Source: Gilliamella sp. App6-5 | GTDB taxonomy: Bacteria; Pseudomonadota; Gammaproteobacteria; Enterobacterales; Orbaceae | DNA: 59,605 nt | NCBI RefSeq assembly: GCF_001690525.1 | Contig: NZ_LZGT01000029.1 | Span: 1-59,605 of the forward strand | Direction: 5' to 3' | Shown here: one piece after another, positions 28,498 to 39,982 of the stretch | Layout: each line of letters opens with the position of its first letter | How positions within the stretch are numbered: position 1 is the first letter of the stretch | Translations under genes and position numbers: made by a program | The notes under the pieces: model-generated | What the model was told of the DNA's origin: nothing | What the model saw: only the letters and a program-made list of their open reading frames with translations | Databases searched by the model: none

Positions 28498-29367
28498 CTA
28501 ACCTGAAACAGCAGCTGCACCGGATACAATATCAATCAATTCATTCGTGATAGCACCTTGACGTGCTTTGTTGTACACAATTTGTAATTCATTAATTAGG
28601 TTTGCACCGTTATCTGTTGCCGCTTTCATAGCTACCATTCTTGCTGCTTGTTCACTCGCTAAATTATCAACCACTGCTTGGTAGACTTGTGATTCAATAT
28701 AGCGACGTAAAATCACATCTAATAGTGATTTAGCATCAGGCTCATAAATATAATCCCATGATGAAGCTTTAAGTTCTTTATCTTCTGATGGTGGTAATGG
28801 TAATAATTGCTGGATCGTTGGCTTTTGTGACATAGTATTAATAAATTTGTTAGTAACGATATATAATTTATCAATTTTACCGTTGTCATATGCCTCAAGC
28901 ATTGTTTTTACCGGACCAATTAAATCGGATAAATTGGGTTCATCCCCCAAGTTAGTGACTTGGGTTAAGATGTTTGCTTTTACTGATGAGAAAAACGAAA
29001 CACCACGCGAACCAACTAAAGCAACATCAGCTTCAACACCTTTTTCCTGCCATGCTGACATGTCAGCAATGACAGTTTTAAAAAGATTAATATTTAAACC
29101 ACCACATAAACCACGATCGGTTGAAATAATAAGGTAGCCAACTCGCTTTACATCTCTTTCTTCTAAATAAGGATGTTTGGCGCCTATCTGAGCTAACGCT
29201 AAATGTCCAATTACTTCGCGGATCATTTCGGCATAGGGTCGACTAGCGGCCATTCTATCTTGTGTTTTGCGCATTTTAGAATTGGCAACCATTTCCATTG
29301 CTTTAGTGATCTTTTGCGTACTTTGGATACTTGCAATCTTTGTTCTAATCTCTTTTGCATTAGCCAT
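28498..29367 (-). CDS. atpG: ATP synthase F1 gamma subunit
   Basis: The gamma subunit is the central rotating shaft. The 289-aa product has the conserved N-terminal helix ([20 protein letters not shown]), the [11 protein letters not shown] motif and the C-terminal helix ending [18 protein letters not shown]. It lies between atpA and atpD, with short gaps of 14 and 47 bases. Confidence 0.97.
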   Translation of the reverse strand: MANAKEIRTKIASIQSTQKITKAMEMVANSKMRKTQDRMAASRPYAEMIREVIGHLALAQIGAKHPYLEERDVKRVGYLIISTDRGLCGGLNINLFKTVIADMSAWQEKGVEADVALVGSRGVSFFSSVKANILTQVTNLGDEPNLSDLIGPVKTMLEAYDNGKIDKLYIVTNKFINTMSQKPTIQQLLPLPPSEDKELKASSWDYIYEPDAKSLLDVILRRYIESQVYQAVVDNLASEQAARMVAMKAATDNGANLINELQIVYNKARQGAITNELIDIVSGAAAVSG

Positions 29368-29381
29368 TTGTTACCTCACCC

Positions 29382-30923
29382 TTACCAAGTTTGAGTCGAT
29401 TTAAAGCTTTCAAGTAATGCTTTTAGCTTACTTTCAATCTCATCATTGTAATTACCGGTCTCGTCGATTAATTTGACAAGATCGGCATATTGACTATGGG
29501 CATAAGCAAGTAATGCTGTTTCAAATGGTAATACTTTAGCCAATTCTACATCTTCAAGATAACCACGTTCAGCGGCGTAAAGTACAATTGCTTGTTCAGC
29601 AACAGTCATTGGTGAGTATTGCTTTTGTTTTAACAATTCGGTCACTTTTTCACCGTGGCTTAATTGGTTTCTTGTTGCTTCATCTAAGTCAGATGCAAAT
29701 TGAGAGAATGCAGCTAATTCACGATACTGTGCAAGCGCAGTACGAATACCACCTGATAGTTTTTTCATTATCTTCGTTTGTGCAGCACCCCCCACACGTG
29801 AAACCGAAATACCTGGGTTAACCGCAGGACGGATACCTGAGTTAAATAGGCTAGTTTCAAGGAAAATCTGACCATCAGTAATCGAAATTACGTTAGTTGG
29901 TACGAATGCTGAAACGTCACCTGCTTGAGTTTCAATAATTGGTAATGCTGTTAATGAACCGGTTTTGCCCTTAACTTCGCCTTTTGTGTACTCTTCAACA
30001 TAAGCTTCGTTCACACGTGCTGCACGTTCAAGTAAACGAGAGTGAAGATAAAATACATCACCCGGGTAAGCCTCACGTCCTGGTGGACGACGAAGTAATA
30101 ACGAAATTTGACGATAAGCAACCGCTTGTTTAGATAAATCATCGTAAACAATTAACGCATCTTGACCACGGTCGCGGAAGTATTCACCCATTGCACAACC
30201 CGCATAGGGCGCTAAGTATTGTAACGCAGCTGATTCAGACGCTGATGCCACAACCACAATCGTGTTTTTAAGTGCACCATAATCTTCAAGTTTACGCACA
30301 ACATTGGCAATAGTTGATTGTTTTTGACCAATGGCAACATAAATACATTTTACACCAGAGTCGCGTTGGTTGATGATTGCATCGACGGCAAGTGCTGTTT
30401 TACCGGTTTGACGGTCGCCGATGATAAGCTCGCGTTGACCTCGACCAATTGGAATCATTGAGTCGACGGCTTTATAACCAGTTTGTAATGCTTGGTCAAC
30501 GGATTTACGATCGATAACACCTGGGGCAACAACTTCGACTGGTGAAAAACCATCATGTTGAAGTGAGCCTTTACCGTCAATTGGTTCACCTAGTGTATTA
30601 ATTACGCGACCTAATAAACCTTCACCAACGGGTACTTGTAAAATACGCCCCGTACATTGTACTTTCATACCTTCAGACAAGTCTTCGTATGGTCCCATGA
30701 CTACCGCACCGACAGAGTCTCTTTCAAGGTTTAATGCCATTGCATATCGGTTGCCTGGTAATGCAATCATTTCACCTTGCATTACATCTGTTAATCCGTG
30801 GATTCGAAGAATACCATCACTTACCGATATGATAGTTCCTTCATTGTGAGCATCACTCACAATATTGAACTGAGCTATTCGCTCTTTAATTAGTTCACTT
30901 ATTTCAGTTGAATTTAGCTGCAT
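29382..30923 (-). CDS. atpA: ATP synthase F1 alpha subunit
   Basis: The alpha subunit carries non-catalytic nucleotide sites and alternates with beta in the F1 hexamer. The 513-aa product has the Walker A motif GDRQTGKTA, the arginine-finger region [17 protein letters not shown] and the membrane-proximal N-terminal helix that contacts delta. Length is identical to the usual gammaproteobacterial form. It lies 11 bases after atpH. Confidence 0.98.
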   Translation of the reverse strand: MQLNSTEISELIKERIAQFNIVSDAHNEGTIISVSDGILRIHGLTDVMQGEMIALPGNRYAMALNLERDSVGAVVMGPYEDLSEGMKVQCTGRILQVPVGEGLLGRVINTLGEPIDGKGSLQHDGFSPVEVVAPGVIDRKSVDQALQTGYKAVDSMIPIGRGQRELIIGDRQTGKTALAVDAIINQRDSGVKCIYVAIGQKQSTIANVVRKLEDYGALKNTIVVVASASESAALQYLAPYAGCAMGEYFRDRGQDALIVYDDLSKQAVAYRQISLLLRRPPGREAYPGDVFYLHSRLLERAARVNEAYVEEYTKGEVKGKTGSLTALPIIETQAGDVSAFVPTNVISITDGQIFLETSLFNSGIRPAVNPGISVSRVGGAAQTKIMKKLSGGIRTALAQYRELAAFSQFASDLDEATRNQLSHGEKVTELLKQKQYSPMTVAEQAIVLYAAERGYLEDVELAKVLPFETALLAYAHSQYADLVKLIDETGNYNDEIESKLKALLESFKSTQTW

Positions 30924-30934
30924 TATCAGTCCCC

Positions 30935-31468
30935 TTAAGACTGTAGAGCGTCATTTAAACGATTTAAACGCCCTCTGATACTACTATCAATAACCATATC
31001 GCCCGTACGAATAATAAAACCAGAAATGAGCGATTTATCTATATGACATTTTAGTTTTACTTTTCGTGATAAACGTTTTTCGACAGCGACAGAAATCTTA
31101 TTAAGTTGTTCATTAGTTAGCTCACTGGCAGAAATAACATCTACATCTGCTTGGGCTTCTTTATCTAAACAATATTGCTCAAACAAGGTTAAGACTTCAG
31201 GAAGAAGTGATAATCGCTTGTTTTCAGCCATAATCTTAATAAAGTTAGTGCTAAACTCATCTAACACATCTTGACAGATGTTGATGAGTAAATTAGCCAC
31301 CGAATCGGTTTTCATGTCAGATGTTAAAATACTTCTTATTTGAGTATCTTTACTCACTTCAGATGTCAACACTAGCATTTTATGCCATGATTCGATGTTG
31401 TTTTTTTCTACCGCAAAATCGAAAGCGGCTTTAGCATAAGGGCGAGCAATCGTAATTAAGTCAGCCAT
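30935..31468 (-). CDS. atpH: ATP synthase F1 delta subunit
   Basis: The delta subunit joins the peripheral stalk (b dimer) to the top of F1. The 177-aa product begins with the family pattern [15 protein letters not shown] and ends with the [22 protein letters not shown]-type C-terminal motif (about 148-170). It sits between atpF and atpA with gaps of 13 and 11 bases. Confidence 0.96.
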   Translation of the reverse strand: MADLITIARPYAKAAFDFAVEKNNIESWHKMLVLTSEVSKDTQIRSILTSDMKTDSVANLLINICQDVLDEFSTNFIKIMAENKRLSLLPEVLTLFEQYCLDKEAQADVDVISASELTNEQLNKISVAVEKRLSRKVKLKCHIDKSLISGFIIRTGDMVIDSSIRGRLNRLNDALQS

Positions 31469-31481
31469 TGCTCTATTCTCC

Positions 31482-31952
31482 TTATAGTTCAGCTACGAGT
31501 TTATCAATGATGTCGCTATTTGCGGCTTCATTAACAGAACGTTGAATAATTTTTTCTGCACCAGCAATAGCAAGTGTAGCGACTTGTTGTTTGAGCTCTT
31601 CTTTAGCTCGCTTACGTTCAGCTTCTACTTCAGCAAGTCCTTGAGCAACAATTCGTTCTTTTTCACGAGAAGCTTCTTGTTTTGCTTCTTCAAGAATGGC
31701 TGCTTTACGTTTGTTGGCTTGCTCAATAATTGCATTAGCCTCAACCTTAGCCTGTTGCATTATGTCAGATGTATTTGCTTTGGCTAATTCCAAATCTTTT
31801 TTTGCTGTTTCTGCTGAAGCAAGTCCTTCGGCTATCTCTTTTTGGCGTTTTTCAATTGCGCTAATAACAGGAGGCCAAACAAACTTCATACAGAACCAAA
31901 CAAACAATACAAATGTAATTGCTTGGCCGAGGAGAGTTGCGTTCATATTCAT
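31482..31952 (-). CDS. atpF: ATP synthase Fo b subunit
   Basis: The b subunit is the peripheral stalk. The 156-aa product has one N-terminal membrane helix (about 5-25: [21 protein letters not shown]) followed by a long Ala/Glu/Lys-rich coiled coil (about 30-140). Length equals the Escherichia form. It lies between atpE and atpH. Confidence 0.97.
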   Translation of the reverse strand: MNMNATLLGQAITFVLFVWFCMKFVWPPVISAIEKRQKEIAEGLASAETAKKDLELAKANTSDIMQQAKVEANAIIEQANKRKAAILEEAKQEASREKERIVAQGLAEVEAERKRAKEELKQQVATLAIAGAEKIIQRSVNEAANSDIIDKLVAEL

Positions 31953-31976
31953 GACACGATTCCTCTTAAATTTTTA

Positions 31977-32237
<261 letters not shown>

Positions 32238-32243
32238 TTAAAA

Positions 32244-33035
<792 letters not shown>

Positions 33036-33121
33036 TTAACCTATTTCTAAAAAATAAAAATATTGCTCATGTTTTCATTTGAAAGATATAAGCAATCGCT
33101 GTAATAATCTGAAGTTGCTAT

Positions 33122-33150
33122 TTTAAACCTAATTGCCTATATTAAGTCAA
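33122..33150 (-). promoter_or_regulatory. Candidate sigma-70 promoter of the atp operon
   Basis: Minus strand TTGACT (33145-33150), 17-base spacer, TTTAAA (33122-33127), about 96 bases upstream of atpB. The -35 box is good and the -10 box is weak (4 of 6). The remaining glmM-atpB gap shows nothing else I can name. Confidence 0.4.
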
Positions 33151-33283
33151 CCTTTGATTAACAAAATTAAGATTTTAGACACTTTTTACTAATTTTGCGT
33201 AAATTAACGCAACTTCGCGCATTATTTTAAATCGAATTTAGCTCAATTAATGGCTGAATTAATGGGCATAAATAGGGGTGTTT

Positions 33284-34615
33284 CTAAGCTTTAACTGCGT
33301 TTGCGATAGTTTCGGCTAATTTTTGCACTTCGTATTGATTGCTTCCTTCCACCATGACACGAATTAACGGTTCGGTTCCTGATTTGCGAATCAGAACTCG
33401 ACCATGATGACCAAGTTGTTTTTCTGCTTGCTCAATTGCCGATTTTACCGTATCGCTATTGAGTGGATCATGTTCACTTGTAAATCGAACATTAATTAAT
33501 ACCTGTGGCAACATTGTCATGCCACTGCACAAATCAGCTAACGACATATCATTGCGTACCATTGCCGCGAGTACTTGTAAGCCAGCAATAATACCATCAC
33601 CTGTGGTGGTTTTATCTAATAATAACACGTGTCCCGAATTTTCAGCACCTAAGCGCCAATTTTTCTCGACTAGTTTTTCAAGTACATAACGATCGCCAAC
33701 TTTGGCACGAACAAAAGGAATACCAAGCTTTTTAAGTGCTATCTCAAGCCCCATATTGCTCATTAAAGTGCCGACAACACCGCCTTTTAGTTGACCTTGT
33801 CTTAATGCTTCGCGTGCAATGATATAGATAATTAAATCACCATCAATTTTGCGACCTTTATGATCAACCATGATGATGCGATCACCATCACCGTCTAATG
33901 CAAAACCTAGATCGGCTTTTTCATCAATAACACATTTGGCTAATGCCTTTACGTCAGTTGCACCACAGTTTTCGTTGATATTAACCCCATCAGGCTCACA
34001 GCCAATTTTAATCACTTGTGCACCAAGTTCTCGTAATACTTTAGGCGCGATGTGATAGGTAGCGCCATTAGCACAATCGACAACAATTTTTAATTCTGCC
34101 AAACTTAAATCATGATCGAATGTACTTTTGCAAAATTCGATATAACGGCCTGCTGCATCGGTGATACGGCTTGCTCGACCAAGTTGTTTGGATTCTACAC
34201 AATCGATCTCTTTTTCAAGTTCAGTTTCAATTTCTAATTCGATTGCATCATCAAGTTTTTTTCCTTCGCTTGAAAAGAATTTAATGCCATTATCATAAAA
34301 AGGGTTGTGTGAAGCCGAAATAACTACGCCAGCATCAGCTCGAAAAGTACGGGTTAAGTAAGCAATGGCTGGTGTTGGCATGGGGCCTGTAAAAGCAGCG
34401 GCAACGCCAGCAGAAGCAAATCCTGCTTCTAGTGCAGATTCAAGCATATAGCCTGAAATGCGGGTATCTTTACCGATTAATACTTTTTTCACCCCATCTT
34501 TGGCAAGCACACGACCCGCTGCCCAGCCTAATTTGAGCGCAAAATCTGGTGTGATAGGATACATTCCAACTTTACCACGAATCCCATCGGTACCAAAATA
34601 TTTTCGATTAGACAT
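33284..34615 (-). CDS. glmM: Phosphoglucosamine mutase GlmM
   Basis: GlmM converts glucosamine-6-phosphate to glucosamine-1-phosphate for UDP-GlcNAc, peptidoglycan and LPS synthesis. The 443-aa product starts [17 protein letters not shown], has the catalytic phosphoserine loop [15 protein letters not shown] (about 100-114), the metal-binding [11 protein letters not shown] and the phosphate-binding [15 protein letters not shown] near the end. It lies upstream of atpB in the same direction and 86 bases downstream of tyrA, from which it is separated by a small terminator-like repeat. Confidence 0.97.
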   Translation of the reverse strand: MSNRKYFGTDGIRGKVGMYPITPDFALKLGWAAGRVLAKDGVKKVLIGKDTRISGYMLESALEAGFASAGVAAAFTGPMPTPAIAYLTRTFRADAGVVISASHNPFYDNGIKFFSSEGKKLDDAIELEIETELEKEIDCVESKQLGRASRITDAAGRYIEFCKSTFDHDLSLAELKIVVDCANGATYHIAPKVLRELGAQVIKIGCEPDGVNINENCGATDVKALAKCVIDEKADLGFALDGDGDRIIMVDHKGRKIDGDLIIYIIAREALRQGQLKGGVVGTLMSNMGLEIALKKLGIPFVRAKVGDRYVLEKLVEKNWRLGAENSGHVLLLDKTTTGDGIIAGLQVLAAMVRNDMSLADLCSGMTMLPQVLINVRFTSEHDPLNSDTVKSAIEQAEKQLGHHGRVLIRKSGTEPLIRVMVEGSNQYEVQKLAETIANAVKA

Positions 34616-34661
34616 TTTATTCCCTCATACTAAATTATTTTTGATAGACGCATATTTTAAG

Positions 34662-34700
34662 TTGTAAAAACTTTCAGGAAAGTATACCGCTTAGTATTAA
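34662..34700 (-). terminator. Double-hairpin terminator repeat after tyrA (copy 1)
   Basis: Minus strand, just after the tyrA stop: ATAC-N6-GTAT, then ACTTT-CCTG-AAAGT followed by TTTTAC. It is closely similar to the element after csdA (44662-44702). The closing C-G pair of the second stem there is G-C, a compensatory change that supports a real hairpin. Confidence 0.65.
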
Positions 34701-34701
34701 G

Positions 34702-35823
34702 TTACTCTCGATTATCATTGGCAAATTTTAATAATACTTGGCTTTCTTTGATAAAACGCTCTGCGTAAGAACCAAACCAAGTAGTCACTTCGTTAAAATT
34801 CTGGATAAATTTTGTTTTGTCGCGTTGTTCAATTAATTTAACCATTTGCCCAAATCGTTCGTAATAGCGTTTGATTAATTCGATATTATCATCCGATGCC
34901 ATAATGATATCGGCATATAGCTCGGGATCTTGAGCAAACAAACGCCCAACCATCATCAATTCAAGGCGATAAATAGGCGAGGAAAGTGCGATTAATTGTT
35001 CTAAGTCAACATGTTCACGTTGTAAATTAACACCATACGAAAAAGAAGTAAAATGACGCAGAGCTTGGATGAACGACATGCATTTGTCATGTTCTTTGGC
35101 ATCCATGGCACACAAATTAGCTCCCCATATACGCATTTGCTCAATTAACCATTGATATTTTGCGGGATTTCGACCTTCACAATAAACGATAATTTGTTTA
35201 GCTAAATTGGGTACATCAGGACCAAACATAGGGTGCAACCCAACTACAGGGCCTTGATGCTTATCAAGCATGGTTTGGAGTGGTTTGGCTTTTATGGATG
35301 TAAAATCTGCTAAAATACAATTTTGGGGTAATGGCGGTAATTGTTTGATTATTTCGCAAGTTTTGTTTATCGGTACGGTGACAATCACTGCCGCAGCATC
35401 GGTAATTACTTCGGCAGCTTGATGCATCGTTTTGGAACCTAATGTTTTAACCTGATAGCCAGATAAAGTAAATAATCGAGCAAACAACCGCCCCATTTGC
35501 CCATTACCCCCAATAATTACTATCGAGCCTTGGCCACTGTAGACTTTTTTAAAGCCTTTGTCATTTTCGCTAATATAAGATTCACGCATTAAACGACGTA
35601 AAATATCTTCAATCAAAGCGGGGGATATGCCTGCTTTTTCAGCCTCTTGTCGTCTTTTTGCTAGCATGTCTGCTTCTCGCTTAGGATCATAAATCGGAAT
35701 ACCGTGTTTGCTCTTTACTTCGCCGACTTCGGCAACTAATGCTAATCGCTTGGTAATTAAAGATAAAATGGATTTATCAACTTCATCGATTTTATCGCGC
35801 AAGGCAAGTAATTCGGTAGACAT
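34702..35823 (-). CDS. tyrA: Bifunctional chorismate mutase / prephenate dehydrogenase (T-protein)
   Basis: TyrA converts chorismate to prephenate and then to 4-hydroxyphenylpyruvate in tyrosine synthesis. The 373-aa product has an N-terminal AroQ-type chorismate mutase (about 1-88: [29 protein letters not shown]) and a C-terminal dehydrogenase with a Rossmann motif ([17 protein letters not shown], about 101-117) and catalytic GLHPMFGPD. The fusion and length are those of enterobacterial T-protein. No aroF or pheA is adjacent. It is divergent from xthA across a 116-base gap in which I saw no convincing TyrR box. Confidence 0.96.
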   Translation of the reverse strand: MSTELLALRDKIDEVDKSILSLITKRLALVAEVGEVKSKHGIPIYDPKREADMLAKRRQEAEKAGISPALIEDILRRLMRESYISENDKGFKKVYSGQGSIVIIGGNGQMGRLFARLFTLSGYQVKTLGSKTMHQAAEVITDAAAVIVTVPINKTCEIIKQLPPLPQNCILADFTSIKAKPLQTMLDKHQGPVVGLHPMFGPDVPNLAKQIIVYCEGRNPAKYQWLIEQMRIWGANLCAMDAKEHDKCMSFIQALRHFTSFSYGVNLQREHVDLEQLIALSSPIYRLELMMVGRLFAQDPELYADIIMASDDNIELIKRYYERFGQMVKLIEQRDKTKFIQNFNEVTTWFGSYAERFIKESQVLLKFANDNRE

Positions 35824-35939
35824 ATTTGGTGATTCCTTTTATCACAAATGACAACTCTTTCTGTAATAGCTTAACAGTATAACGTATTTTTGGTAGGATG
35901 GGGCAACTGCAACATTAAATCTAACATAATAAAATAATC

Positions 35940-36746
35940 ATGAAAGTTATCTCGTTTAATATTAATAGCCTTCGCGCGCGAATTCATCAGTTAGCAGCAA
36001 TTATTGATACTCACCAACCAGATATAATTGGTTTACAAGAAACTAAAGTTCATAACGATCAGTTTCCCGTTGACGAGTTAGCACAGTTTGGTTATCACTT
36101 ACATTATCACGGACAAAAAAGCCACTATGGGGTGGCGTTATTAACTAAGCAAAAGCCTCTGTCTGTACAGTGTGGTTTTCCTACTGATAGTGATGATGCG
36201 CAATGTCGTTTGATCATGGTTGAATTACCAACTAGTCAAGGCAATTTAACGGTAATTAATGGTTATTTTCCTCAAGGTGAAAGTTTACATCATGAAATTA
36301 AATATCCAGCTAAACGTAATTTTTATCACGATTTAATAGCCTATATTAACCAGCAGCAATTAAGTAGTCAGTTATCTTTAATTATGGGAGATATGAATAT
36401 TTGCCCAACTGATTTAGATATTGGCATTTCACAAGATAGCCGTAAACGTTGGCTACGCACGGGTAAATGTTCATTTTTGCCCGAAGAACGTGAATGGATG
36501 AATAGTTTAATGTCGCTTGGTTTTATTGATACTTACCGAAATGCTCATCCAACTGAGCTTGAATATTCTTGGTTTGATTATCGTTCAAAAGGTTTTGATA
36601 GCCATACTGGATTAAGAATCGATTTAATATTAGCAAGCCAAAAAATGATGGCGCATTGCAAGCAAACCGGGATTGATTATGATATTCGTGCAATGGAAAA
36701 GCCATCTGATCATGCACCAATTTGGGCTCAATTTGATTTAGTTTAA
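35940..36746 (+). CDS. xthA: Exodeoxyribonuclease III (AP endonuclease)
   Basis: XthA incises at abasic sites and removes 3' blocks in base-excision repair. The 268-aa product shows the exonuclease III motifs in order: [10 protein letters not shown] (about 5-14), [12 protein letters not shown] (about 36-47), [23 protein letters not shown] (catalytic Asp/Asn), RIDLILAS and the terminal SDHAPIW. Length is identical to Escherichia XthA. There is no visible ribosome site. It is followed 39 bases later by xseA, another DNA-repair nuclease, in the same direction. Confidence 0.96.
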   Translation: MKVISFNINSLRARIHQLAAIIDTHQPDIIGLQETKVHNDQFPVDELAQFGYHLHYHGQKSHYGVALLTKQKPLSVQCGFPTDSDDAQCRLIMVELPTSQGNLTVINGYFPQGESLHHEIKYPAKRNFYHDLIAYINQQQLSSQLSLIMGDMNICPTDLDIGISQDSRKRWLRTGKCSFLPEEREWMNSLMSLGFIDTYRNAHPTELEYSWFDYRSKGFDSHTGLRIDLILASQKMMAHCKQTGIDYDIRAMEKPSDHAPIWAQFDLV

Positions 36747-36785
36747 ACTTGTCTAGTTATAATATAGTTGTAAAAGGATAATCGC

Positions 36786-38120
36786 ATGCAAAACAGTTCG
36801 ATTCTATCGGTTAAAGATCTTAATCAAATGGTTAAGGATCTGCTTTGTAATGCTATTGGTCAGATTTGGTTAATGGGGGAAGTCTCAAACTTTTCACGCC
36901 CATCATCAGGACATTGGTATTTCTCGTTAAAGGACGATAGTGCACAAGTTCGTTGTGCCATGTTTCGTAATAGTAATTTTCGTGCCGGTTTTACACCACA
37001 AAATGGACAGCAGGTTTTGGTTAGAGCAACTGTTACATTGTATGAAGCGCGCGGGGAATATCAACTAGTTATTGATAAAATTCAACCCGCAGGTGCGGGA
37101 TTATTGCAGCAAAAGTTTGAGCAATTAAAACAAAAACTGTCTGATGAAGGCTTATTTGATCCTATTTATAAACAGCCATTACCTGAAAATATTCGCACTG
37201 TTGGGATTATCACTTCGTCAACGGGTGCTGCGCTACATGATATTTGCCAAATATTAAAACGCCGTGATCCGAGCTTGCATTTGATTATCTACCCAACGCA
37301 AGTGCAGGGCAGCGAAGCGGCTGGGCAAATAGCTAAAATGATTCAAATTGCCAACATTCGCCAAGAATGTGATGTATTAATTGTTGGACGAGGTGGTGGC
37401 TCGCTGGAAGACTTATGGTCATTTAATGAAGAAGTGGTGGCAAGGGCTATTTTTGCTAGTCAATTACCCATTGTCAGTGCGGTTGGACATGAAATAGATT
37501 TTACCATTGCCGATTTTGTGGCTGATGTTAGAGCGGCCACGCCATCAGCTGCAGCCGAATTAGTGAGTCATGATAATTTGGATCAAACAAAGCGTATTCA
37601 AGCAAAAGAACAACATTTATCCATGGCAATGGATTATTATTTAATACAGTGTCGAGAAAAACTCAATAAATGGCATCATCAATTGCAGACTCAACATCCA
37701 CAAACAAAATTAGAAAAACAATTGAATCAACTTTTAACCTATCGTCATTCATTATATGAAAATATTCAGCAATATTTTCTCAAGCAGTCAAATCGCCATA
37801 ATTTTTTAGATAGGCGATTATTACGAGTATCGCCACAAAATAACATCACCTATTTAGGGCAATTGGTTCGACAAAAACAGCAGCAACTCATTAATTTAAT
37901 TGATCAGAAGTTAACAAAGTCACAGCATCAATTTGTGTTAAAAACTTCGCAACTACATAGTGTCAGCCCGCTGGCTACACTTGATCGAGGTTACTCTGTT
38001 ACCACAAACCAAAACAACACAGTGGTTCGTCGCTGTGAGCAAGTTAAGGTGGGGGAATTTATCATAACAAAATTAAAGAAAGGGAAACTGGTTAGTCAAA
38101 TTATCGAAATTAACGAATAA
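36786..38120 (+). CDS. xseA: Exodeoxyribonuclease VII large subunit
   Basis: XseA, with XseB, degrades single-stranded DNA in repair. The 444-aa product has an N-terminal OB-fold (about 5-100: LMGEVSNFSRPSSGHWYFSLKD), a catalytic domain with VGIITSSTGAALHDI, GRGGGSLEDLWSFNEE and AVGHEIDFTIADFVADVRAATPSAAAE split across residues 215-260, a long coiled coil, and the C-terminal LDRGYSV motif. AAAAGGAT ribosome site precedes it. A weak terminator follows. Confidence 0.96.
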   Translation: MQNSSILSVKDLNQMVKDLLCNAIGQIWLMGEVSNFSRPSSGHWYFSLKDDSAQVRCAMFRNSNFRAGFTPQNGQQVLVRATVTLYEARGEYQLVIDKIQPAGAGLLQQKFEQLKQKLSDEGLFDPIYKQPLPENIRTVGIITSSTGAALHDICQILKRRDPSLHLIIYPTQVQGSEAAGQIAKMIQIANIRQECDVLIVGRGGGSLEDLWSFNEEVVARAIFASQLPIVSAVGHEIDFTIADFVADVRAATPSAAAELVSHDNLDQTKRIQAKEQHLSMAMDYYLIQCREKLNKWHHQLQTQHPQTKLEKQLNQLLTYRHSLYENIQQYFLKQSNRHNFLDRRLLRVSPQNNITYLGQLVRQKQQQLINLIDQKLTKSQHQFVLKTSQLHSVSPLATLDRGYSVTTNQNNTVVRRCEQVKVGEFIITKLKKGKLVSQIIEINE

Positions 38121-38146
38121 ACTCTTTATCTTTAAAGAATATTCAT

Positions 38147-38167
38147 AAACTGTTTTTACCAGTTTTT
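38147..38167 (+). terminator. Possible terminator after xseA
   Basis: AAACTG-N7-CAGTTT followed by TT forms a short, weak stem 26 bases after the xseA stop. Confidence 0.4.
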
Positions 38168-38177
38168 AACATCATTT

Positions 38178-38207
38178 TTGCAATTCAAGTGATCACTAGT
38201 ATATAAT
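38178..38207 (+). promoter_or_regulatory. Sigma-70-type promoter of hscC
   Basis: TTGCAA (38178-38183), 18-base spacer, perfect TATAAT (38202-38207), 38 bases before the hscC ATG, which has an AGAGGGG ribosome site. No heat-shock (sigma-32) boxes were recognised. Confidence 0.65.
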
Positions 38208-38245
38208 CTAAACAATAGGAAATTATTATATTATTCAGAGGGGTT

Positions 38246-39916
38246 ATGAGTTACCCGATAGGTATTGATTTAGGTACGACAAATAGTTTAATTTGTGTTT
38301 GGCAAGAAGGTAAACCACTCCTCATTCCTAATTCAATTGGTGAAGTTGTTACACCATCTGCAGTTAGTGTTGATGAAGACGATTCTATTTTAGTCGGACA
38401 TGCAGCATTGTCCCGTTTAACCACGCATCCCAATCGTAGCGCAGCCGCTTTTAAACGCTTTTTAGGCTCAAACAAAGTCTTCGAATTAGGCGACAAAAAG
38501 TTTACACCAACCGAACTTTCAGCCATGGTTTTAAAATCACTTAAAGCAGATGCTGAAGCATTTTTAAAACAAGAAATTCATGATGTTGTCATTTCGGTGC
38601 CTGCTTATTTTAATGATGAACAGCGTAAGCAAACTCGTTTTGCTGCTGAGTTAGCGGGATTAAATGCTGTGCGTTTAATTAATGAACCAACAGCAGCTGC
38701 TATGGCATACGGGTTACACGAAGAACAATCAGGTAATACTTTAGTATTTGACTTAGGTGGTGGCACGTTTGATGTGACTGTGCTTGAATATTCGATGCCA
38801 ATTATTGAAGTGCATGCTTCGGCAGGTGATAACTATTTAGGTGGTGAAGATTTTACTCAAACGCTTGTTAAAGCTTGCTTAAGTGAATGGAATCTTAAAC
38901 AACAAGATATTCCAGCAGATGATTATGCTCGATTGTTAGATTTGGCAGAGCAATTAAAATGCAAATTAAATGGTGAACAGATGCACAATTTGACGTGGTT
39001 TTGGCAAGATAAGCAGTGGCAATTTGCACTCAATGAAAGCCGAGCTAAAATGATCTGGTTACCGTTACTTAATCGTTTACGAGCACCGGTCGAACAAGCG
39101 TTAAATGATGCACGTTTAAAGCCTAATCAGCTAGAGCATATTGTATTAGTTGGCGGTTCATCACGACTTGGTGTGGTGCGCGAATTGGTTACTAAATTAT
39201 TTGGAAAATTACCTTATCGTCATATAAACCCAACTACAATTGTCGCTCAAGGTGCCGTTGTTCAAGCTGCTTGCCGATTGCGTAATAAAGATGTAGAAGA
39301 AGTCATTCTCACCGATGTGTGTCCTTATACTCTTGGGATTGAAAGTTGTTCAAATAATGTCAGTGGGTTATTTTCACCCATTCTTGAACGTAATACTATT
39401 GTACCAACTTCGAAAGTAAAAACATTTTATACAACTCATCCTCAACAAAAGGTGATATGTATTTCGGTTTACCAAGGTGAAAATCCACGTGTTGAAAATA
39501 ATGTTTTAATTGATGAATTTGAAGTGCCTCTAACGCCAATGGAAAAAACACAAGGGATTGATGTTCGCTTTAGTTATGATCTAAATGGCTTATTAGAAGT
39601 TGATGTGGTTTTGCTTGAAACAGGTAAGCAACATGGCAAAGTGATTGATCATAGTCCAATTGGATTAACTGACAAACAAAAACAAGAAAGTCATGAACGC
39701 TTGAAAACGCTTAAAATTCATCCCCGTGATGAAATGCCAAATCGTACATTATTAGCTAGATTAGAACGAGCATGGGCACAATCATTGGGTGATGAACGAC
39801 TATTAATTGGATCATATATCGAAGTTTTTATGGAAGTATTAAATAGACAAAACCCTGAAGAAATTAACGAAATTCGTTGTGAAATTGAATCTAATCTACA
39901 AGATCTAAATCGATAA
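38246..39916 (+). CDS. hscC: Hsp70-family chaperone HscC
   Basis: HscC is a specialised, short Hsp70 that works with a DjlC-type J-protein. The 556-aa length equals Escherichia HscC and is shorter than DnaK. The N-terminal ATPase domain shows GIDLGTTNSLICVW (5-18), the phosphate-2 motif LVFDLGGGTFDVTVL and the adenosine motif VLVGGSSRLGVVR; the substrate-binding half is shortened. The neighbouring gene on the opposite strand encodes a DjlC-like J-protein, the same pairing as in Escherichia, which supports HscC over DnaK or HscA. Clients are unknown. Confidence 0.93.
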   Translation: MSYPIGIDLGTTNSLICVWQEGKPLLIPNSIGEVVTPSAVSVDEDDSILVGHAALSRLTTHPNRSAAAFKRFLGSNKVFELGDKKFTPTELSAMVLKSLKADAEAFLKQEIHDVVISVPAYFNDEQRKQTRFAAELAGLNAVRLINEPTAAAMAYGLHEEQSGNTLVFDLGGGTFDVTVLEYSMPIIEVHASAGDNYLGGEDFTQTLVKACLSEWNLKQQDIPADDYARLLDLAEQLKCKLNGEQMHNLTWFWQDKQWQFALNESRAKMIWLPLLNRLRAPVEQALNDARLKPNQLEHIVLVGGSSRLGVVRELVTKLFGKLPYRHINPTTIVAQGAVVQAACRLRNKDVEEVILTDVCPYTLGIESCSNNVSGLFSPILERNTIVPTSKVKTFYTTHPQQKVICISVYQGENPRVENNVLIDEFEVPLTPMEKTQGIDVRFSYDLNGLLEVDVVLLETGKQHGKVIDHSPIGLTDKQKQESHERLKTLKIHPRDEMPNRTLLARLERAWAQSLGDERLLIGSYIEVFMEVLNRQNPEEINEIRCEIESNLQDLNR

Positions 39917-39939
39917 CTAGTAGAATTTTAAAAATATAA

Positions 39940-39975
39940 AAAGTCCTCTTTTTTAGAGATAAAAAAGAGGACTTT
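39940..39975. terminator. Bidirectional terminator between hscC and djlC-like gene
   Basis: AAAGTCCTCTTTTTT (39940-39954) and its exact complement (39961-39975) flank a 6-base loop. A/T runs inside the stem give U-tracts for both convergent genes. Confidence 0.9.
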
Positions 39976-39982
39976 ATTTTGT

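Noticed and set aside
38246-39916. hscC read as dnaK or hscA
   Set aside because: Length (556 aa) and the adjacent DjlC-like and DUF1266 genes fit HscC; there is no grpE, dnaJ or isc neighbour.
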